This document shows, piece after piece, positions 60,827-64,000 of a stretch of DNA of 64,000 bases. The number at the start of each line of letters is the position of its first letter. The stretch's first letter is position 1. The DNA comes from Ruminococcus sp. (GTDB lineage Bacteria > Bacillota > Clostridia > Oscillospirales > Ruminococcaceae). A program made the position numbers and the translations under genes. The stretch covers positions 1 through 64,000 of the forward strand of contig JAHABC010000002.1 in the NCBI GenBank assembly GCA_018376535.1, read 5' to 3'. The notes under the pieces are model-generated. The model was given only the letters and a program-made list of their open reading frames with translations, ran no database searches and had not been told where the DNA came from.

Positions 60827-61690
60827 ATGAAAGATGGTTCTTATTATGTTGTGCAATCGTTTATGATTAACGATTTGAAGTTAAAACCAAATGAATTAAT
60901 AGTCTATGCTATTATCTATGGTTTTTCTCAAGATGGTTCTAGTGCCTTTAAAGGTTCGATTAAGTATTTAATGGAGAGTACTAATCTAAGTAAACCAACT
61001 GTCTTAGGTATCTTAAAAGATTTGGTGGATAAAGAGTACATTATTAAAAAAGAAATACTTAACAATAATATTAAGTACTGCGAATATATGGTTAATTTAG
61101 AGAATTTACAATCTATTATAGGTGGTAAAGAAACTTTACCAGTGGTAAAAAATCTTGACGGGGGTAGTAAAGAAACTTTACCAGAGGTGGTAAAAAATCT
61201 TGACAGGGGTAGTAAAGAAACTTTACCAGAGGTGGTAAAAAATCTTAACGGGGGTGGTAAAGTTTCTTTACCTAATAATATAGAATATAATATAGATAAT
61301 AATATAGAAGATAATACAAAGCCAGTTGAGGCTACGCCTCAAACTCCTTTGGTTGAAAAAAATCAAAATCAAGAAGTTGATGGTAAATCTTCTAAGAGTA
61401 AGAAAGAAAGCATCTTTGAGGATTTTGCTAAAGATAATCTTCAACTATTACAAGCTCTAAAAGATTTTGAAGAAAGTCGAAGTAAAAACCGTTCTAAAAT
61501 GACTGAACGTGCTAAAAGATTACTTTTAACTGAGTTACAAAAATTTAACCCTAATGATTGGGTTGCAATACTTAATCAATCGGTGCTAAATGGTTGGAAG
61601 AGTGTCTATCCACTAAAGAATGAAAGTCAAAAACAAGTAGCTAGTAGCTATCAACCACGCTACGACGAATGGAATTGGGGGAATAATTAA
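60827..61690 (+). CDS. Replication initiator / DnaD-like protein
   Basis: A 287-aa protein. Residues 1-90 form a winged helix (LKPNELIVYAIIYGFSQDG, LMESTNLSKPTVLGILKDLV) as in phage replication initiators. Residues about 99-148 are four repeats of KETLPxVVKNL-type text, coded by iteron DNA. The C-terminal part (MTERAKRLLLTELQKFNP, WVAILNQSVLNGWKSVYPL) resembles phage replisome-organiser/DnaD C-terminal regions. It is followed directly (1-bp overlap) by a DnaC-like loader. Very likely starts replication of the element at the iterons inside its own gene. Confidence 0.88.
   Translation: MKDGSYYVVQSFMINDLKLKPNELIVYAIIYGFSQDGSSAFKGSIKYLMESTNLSKPTVLGILKDLVDKEYIIKKEILNNNIKYCEYMVNLENLQSIIGGKETLPVVKNLDGGSKETLPEVVKNLDRGSKETLPEVVKNLNGGGKVSLPNNIEYNIDNNIEDNTKPVEATPQTPLVEKNQNQEVDGKSSKSKKESIFEDFAKDNLQLLQALKDFEESRSKNRSKMTERAKRLLLTELQKFNPNDWVAILNQSVLNGWKSVYPLKNESQKQVASSYQPRYDEWNWGNN
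61121..61320. other. Putative replication origin: four iterons plus AT-rich segment
   Basis: Four 20-bp boxes start at 61121, 61163, 61208 and 61253 (spacing 42, 45, 45 bp). Each holds the palindrome RGTAAAG-AAA-CTTTACC (last box TTT in the centre). Right after them 61273-61320 is about 85 percent A/T. Iterons plus an AT-rich unwinding zone inside the initiator gene is the lambda-O type arrangement. Confidence 0.75.
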
Positions 61691-62592
61691 TGAAAAGTAT
61701 CATAGAGGCTTTTGCACTTATCTCAAAGGCTTCAACGTATACCAAAGAGGGCGAACGCTATCAAGGTGCAGATGGCTTAATATATTGTGCTAAGTGTAAC
61801 ACTCCTTTACAGAAACCTATTAACTTTGGAGATAAAATCTTAAATATGCCAATTATGTGCAAATGTCAAACGCTACAAGAGGAACACAATCGCAAAATAC
61901 TTGAACAACAAAATCATGAGGTTGAAATCGAAAAACTTAGAGATTTTGGGTTTAATAATAAATTCTATCTTGATTGCACTTTTAAAAATGATGATAAGGC
62001 TAATCCACAAATTTCTATGTTAGCCCAAAATTATGTTAAGAATTTTGAACAGTTTAAATGTAATGGCTTAGGAATGTTATTCTATGGTGATACTGGTACT
62101 GGTAAAACATATATATCTGCGTGTATTGGAAACGCTTTAATTGAAAAAGAATACTCTGTATATATGACTTCTATTGCCGATTTAATTAACCTAATGACTA
62201 AAAACTATGGAAACTATCGCCAAGATGTACTTGAAAATTTATCCAAGGTGGATTTACTTATCCTTGATGACCTTGGCACTGAAAACATTCTAACTACTGA
62301 TACCAACAGTTCCAAACAAAGAGAGTTCTTAGAATTAACCTATAAAATAATAGATAGCCGTTACTTGACTAAAAAGCCTTTAATAGTTTCTACTAACTAT
62401 GATGCTCATACTTTACAAAATCCACCTACATTAGATATCAAACGCATATTTGAACGCATAACTGAACGTTGCAGACCAATTTTAATGAATGGTGTTAATC
62501 GTAGAGGTAAACAGAGTTATAATAATCAAATACTCTTTGATAGCATCTTAAATGGAAGTAATCAAAATTTGGGTGGCAAACCACCATTTTAA
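61690..62592 (+). CDS. DnaC/IstB-like helicase loader
   Basis: A 300-aa AAA+ ATPase. N-terminal Cys motif (YCAKC and CKC), Walker A FYGDTGTGKTY, Walker B LLILDDLGTE, sensor 1 STNYDAH and a C-terminal RIFERITERC (Arg finger region). It would load the replicative DnaB helicase at the element origin. The start overlaps the initiator stop by one base. Confidence 0.94.
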   Translation: MKSIIEAFALISKASTYTKEGERYQGADGLIYCAKCNTPLQKPINFGDKILNMPIMCKCQTLQEEHNRKILEQQNHEVEIEKLRDFGFNNKFYLDCTFKNDDKANPQISMLAQNYVKNFEQFKCNGLGMLFYGDTGTGKTYISACIGNALIEKEYSVYMTSIADLINLMTKNYGNYRQDVLENLSKVDLLILDDLGTENILTTDTNSSKQREFLELTYKIIDSRYLTKKPLIVSTNYDAHTLQNPPTLDIKRIFERITERCRPILMNGVNRRGKQSYNNQILFDSILNGSNQNLGGKPPF

Positions 62593-62607
62593 TAAGGGGT
62601 GATAATT

Positions 62608-62994
62608 ATGAATATTCAAAAACATCTTGAGGATTTGGACGTACTTTCTAACTCTCAAAACCCTCTAGGAAGTGAATTATCGTTATTGGATTTAGGTTAC
62701 TGTATCAGACTTAGAGGCTACTATATAGATTATGCTAACAATATCATAACTTTTGATAAAGCTCAAAAACTTAAGGATAGACTCCAAAAAGAGTATATCC
62801 AGTTGCATAATAAAATCAATCAAGGGTTGGAAGTGTACAAGCAGTATCAAGAGGCTATTAAAAAGTCCGAATTAGTTCGCTCGGATATTAATAAATCTAG
62901 TGATATAAATACTATGCTACTTAAAGCCTTGGAGTATATCTCTTTAACTACTGATGACAGAACTTTCTATGATATCAATGTTAGAAAGTTTTAA
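62608..62994 (+). CDS. Hypothetical helical protein
   Basis: A 128-aa charged protein with long helices (FDKAQKLKDRLQKEYIQLHN, YKQYQEAIKKSELV). Not recognised. ATG at 62608 follows AAGGGGTG. It ends inside the start of the next gene (41-bp overlap if that begins at 62954). Confidence 0.65.
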   Translation: MNIQKHLEDLDVLSNSQNPLGSELSLLDLGYCIRLRGYYIDYANNIITFDKAQKLKDRLQKEYIQLHNKINQGLEVYKQYQEAIKKSELVRSDINKSSDINTMLLKALEYISLTTDDRTFYDINVRKF

Positions 62995-63757
62995 GAACTA
63001 TCTCCTAGAGGCTGAACGTTCCGAAAATACTATCAACGCATATATTTTGGCAGTTAGACAGTATATCGCAGTTAATGGCAATGATTTCTCTAAACTCAAG
63101 TTGATTGAGTACAAGAATTATCTTAAAGAACATTACGCCGTGAGTACGGTTAATTTAAAGATACAAGCTATCAATAGATATCTTCAATTTACGGATATTC
63201 CTCAACATCTGGATTGTGTTAGAGTTCACAAAGTGCCATCGACTGAAAATATTATCACATTAAGCGAATATTACAAGTTACTTAAAGGGATAGCCTCTAG
63301 GGGAAATGATTATCACTACTACATGGTTAGAACTCTTGGCGAAACTGGTTGTCGTATCAATGAATTGCTACAAATCAAGTGCGAGGATATCCGCAAGGGT
63401 TATGCTGAAATCTTTACAAAAGGTAAGCTCAGGCGAATATACATTCCAGATAAATTACAATCCAACTTGATTGAATATATAACTAATAATCACCTAGAGG
63501 GTATCTTATTCGATTGCACCAGACAGAATGTATATCAGATGTTGAAGAAGTTCGCAAGATGGTTTGGTGTATCCGAAAAGGTTGTGTATCCGCATAGCTT
63601 TAGACATATGTTCGCTATTGAGTTCTTAAAACGTAACAAAGATATATCACTTTTGAGTAGCATCTTAGGGCATGAGAATATATCCACTACACAGATATAT
63701 CTTAAATTGGGTTCGGACGAACAGAGAGTTAGACTAAATCAAACGGTAAATTGGTAG
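62954..63757 (+). CDS. Xer-like tyrosine recombinase
   Basis: A 267-aa recombinase smaller than the integrase at 51793 and close to XerC/D in size and layout: N-terminal SAM-like domain (RSENTINAYILAVRQYI), catalytic Arg in TGCRINELL, Lys in GKLRRIYIP, HSFRH, His in LGHENIST and Tyr in TTQIYLKL. The start is unsure: ATG 62954, 62969 or 62978, none with a strong ribosome site. A dif-like palindrome lies 21 bp downstream of its stop. Probably resolves multimers of the element or exploits Xer-type sites. Confidence 0.9.
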   Translation: MTELSMISMLESFKNYLLEAERSENTINAYILAVRQYIAVNGNDFSKLKLIEYKNYLKEHYAVSTVNLKIQAINRYLQFTDIPQHLDCVRVHKVPSTENIITLSEYYKLLKGIASRGNDYHYYMVRTLGETGCRINELLQIKCEDIRKGYAEIFTKGKLRRIYIPDKLQSNLIEYITNNHLEGILFDCTRQNVYQMLKKFARWFGVSEKVVYPHSFRHMFAIEFLKRNKDISLLSSILGHENISTTQIYLKLGSDEQRVRLNQTVNW

Positions 63758-63777
63758 TGTTGAAACTGTTGAAAACT

Positions 63778-63805
63778 GATTTACATAATTCATATTATGT
63801 AAACT
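63778..63805. other. dif-like recombination site
   Basis: A 28-bp site of two 11-bp arms, GATTTACATAA and TTATGTAAACT, around a 6-bp centre TTCATA. The right arm equals the XerD-side arm of the Bacillus dif site as I recall it. The left arm is nearly its inverse (TTATGTAAATC), unlike a normal asymmetric dif. It lies next to the Xer-like gene. Confidence 0.7.
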
Positions 63806-63854
63806 ACTCGATTGAATGTATGTTGAAAACTTTAAATTATTAGAGGTGAACTAT

Positions 63855-64000
63855 ATGGCTAATAAAAGAAGATTATGCAATCCACCTACAGATTGCTTTA
63901 CTTGTAAATACAAAGATTGCATTGCTCCAATGGATTTCAGCAGAACTAAAGAAGAAATTCAATATTTAAATATGTTCTTAAACAACAAGACTACAAAGGT
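63855..64000 (+). CDS. Cys-rich small protein (partial, runs off window)
   Basis: Opens with ATG at 63855 after AGAGGTG and stays open to the window end (48 codons). It starts MANKRRLCNPPTDCFTCKYK and continues with DCIAPMDF; four Cys in the first 30 residues suggest a metal site. Not recognised. Confidence 0.6.
   Translation, partial: MANKRRLCNPPTDCFTCKYKDCIAPMDFSRTKEEIQYLNMFLNNKTTK

Larger units (their letters stand above)
51661..64000. mobile_element. Integrated mobile element, left part (continues past window)
   Basis: Bounded on the left by a tRNA 3' fragment next to a tyrosine integrase. It carries a phage-like divergent regulatory switch, an early replication operon (initiator with iterons, DnaC-like loader), a second recombinase and cargo genes. 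No transfer, portal or capsid genes are seen in the window, so it may be a prophage, phage-plasmid-like or other integrative element. The right end, expected to restore the intact tRNA, lies beyond 64000. Confidence 0.85.

Noticed and set aside
63778..63805. Chromosomal dif site
   Set aside because: It lies inside a mobile element next to its own recombinase and both arms are XerD-like; a chromosomal dif is normally asymmetric.
51661..64000. Conjugative element (ICE)
   Set aside because: No relaxase, coupling protein or type IV secretion gene is visible in the window; the rest of the element is not seen.

Overview
The window looks like chromosomal DNA of a low-GC, spore-capable member of the Bacillota, most likely a Ruminococcus-like member of the Oscillospiraceae. 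This is inferred from the AT-rich DNA, strong sigma-A type promoters with 17-bp spacers, spore genes (spmA, spmB, spoIIID), two secreted proteins with type I dockerin repeats, an IspH-ribosomal protein S1 fusion and a Firmicutes-type replication and repair gene set. The species cannot be fixed from the sequence alone.

Layout. 1-475: end of an rRNA operon, with the 23S 3' end, tRNA-Lys(CUU), tRNA-Glu(CUC), 5S and a terminator. 0.6-6.8 kb: a transporter operon (two halves of a heterodimeric ABC exporter flanking an alanine/glycine:cation symporter), a small alarmone synthetase and a SleB-type cell-wall hydrolase. 6.9-11.6 kb (minus strand): asnB, an HD-domain protein, pyrB with a fused PyrI-like zinc domain, and a dockerin-bearing amidase. 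12-18 kb: two SGNH hydrolases plus a DUF4358 lipoprotein, then cmk, plsC and ispH-S1. 18-22.7 kb: a GNAT protein, a DEAD-box helicase, an AbrB-like regulator and spmAB. 22.7-23.2 kb: three promoters spaced exactly 102 bp apart in front of two tRNA genes. 23-29.5 kb: gltBD behind a leader with an attenuator-like hairpin. 29.6-32.4 kb: an ArsR-regulated metal efflux operon with two operators. 32.5-51.5 kb: housekeeping genes (uvrC, lrp-type regulator, rsmD-coaD, prfA, tsaC-coaE, smpB, proA, spoIIID, an ABC-F ATPase, radC, uvrB), a MIF-like protein, a large dockerin protein and a yefM-yoeB toxin-antitoxin pair. Many intergenic gaps in this part hold the same family of almost pure A/T repeats.

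51.66-64 kb is the left part of an integrated mobile element. It begins at a 31-bp 3' fragment of a tRNA gene (attachment site) beside a tyrosine integrase. A leftward cargo operon carries a duplicated HEPN-like protein, a DEDDh exonuclease-BRCT protein, two Cys-containing envelope proteins, several gene relics and an XRE regulator. A divergent, operator-rich switch region separates this from a rightward early operon: small XRE repressor, Rha-type regulator, small proteins, a replication initiator with four palindromic iterons inside its gene, a DnaC/IstB loader and a second Xer-like recombinase with a dif-like site just downstream. The element continues past the window end; no conjugation or virion genes are visible yet.

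The most interesting leads are the element's two recombination systems (tRNA att plus integrase, and Xer-like recombinase plus a symmetric dif-like site), its embedded origin, the HEPN-like/exonuclease cargo as a candidate defence pair, a GC-rich structured RNA candidate at 59.55-59.65 kb, structured leaders before gltB, asnB and the lrp-type gene, and the toxin-antitoxin pair bracketed by an ~80-bp duplication of the smpB 3' region. No computation was run; family assignments rest on motif recognition by eye.
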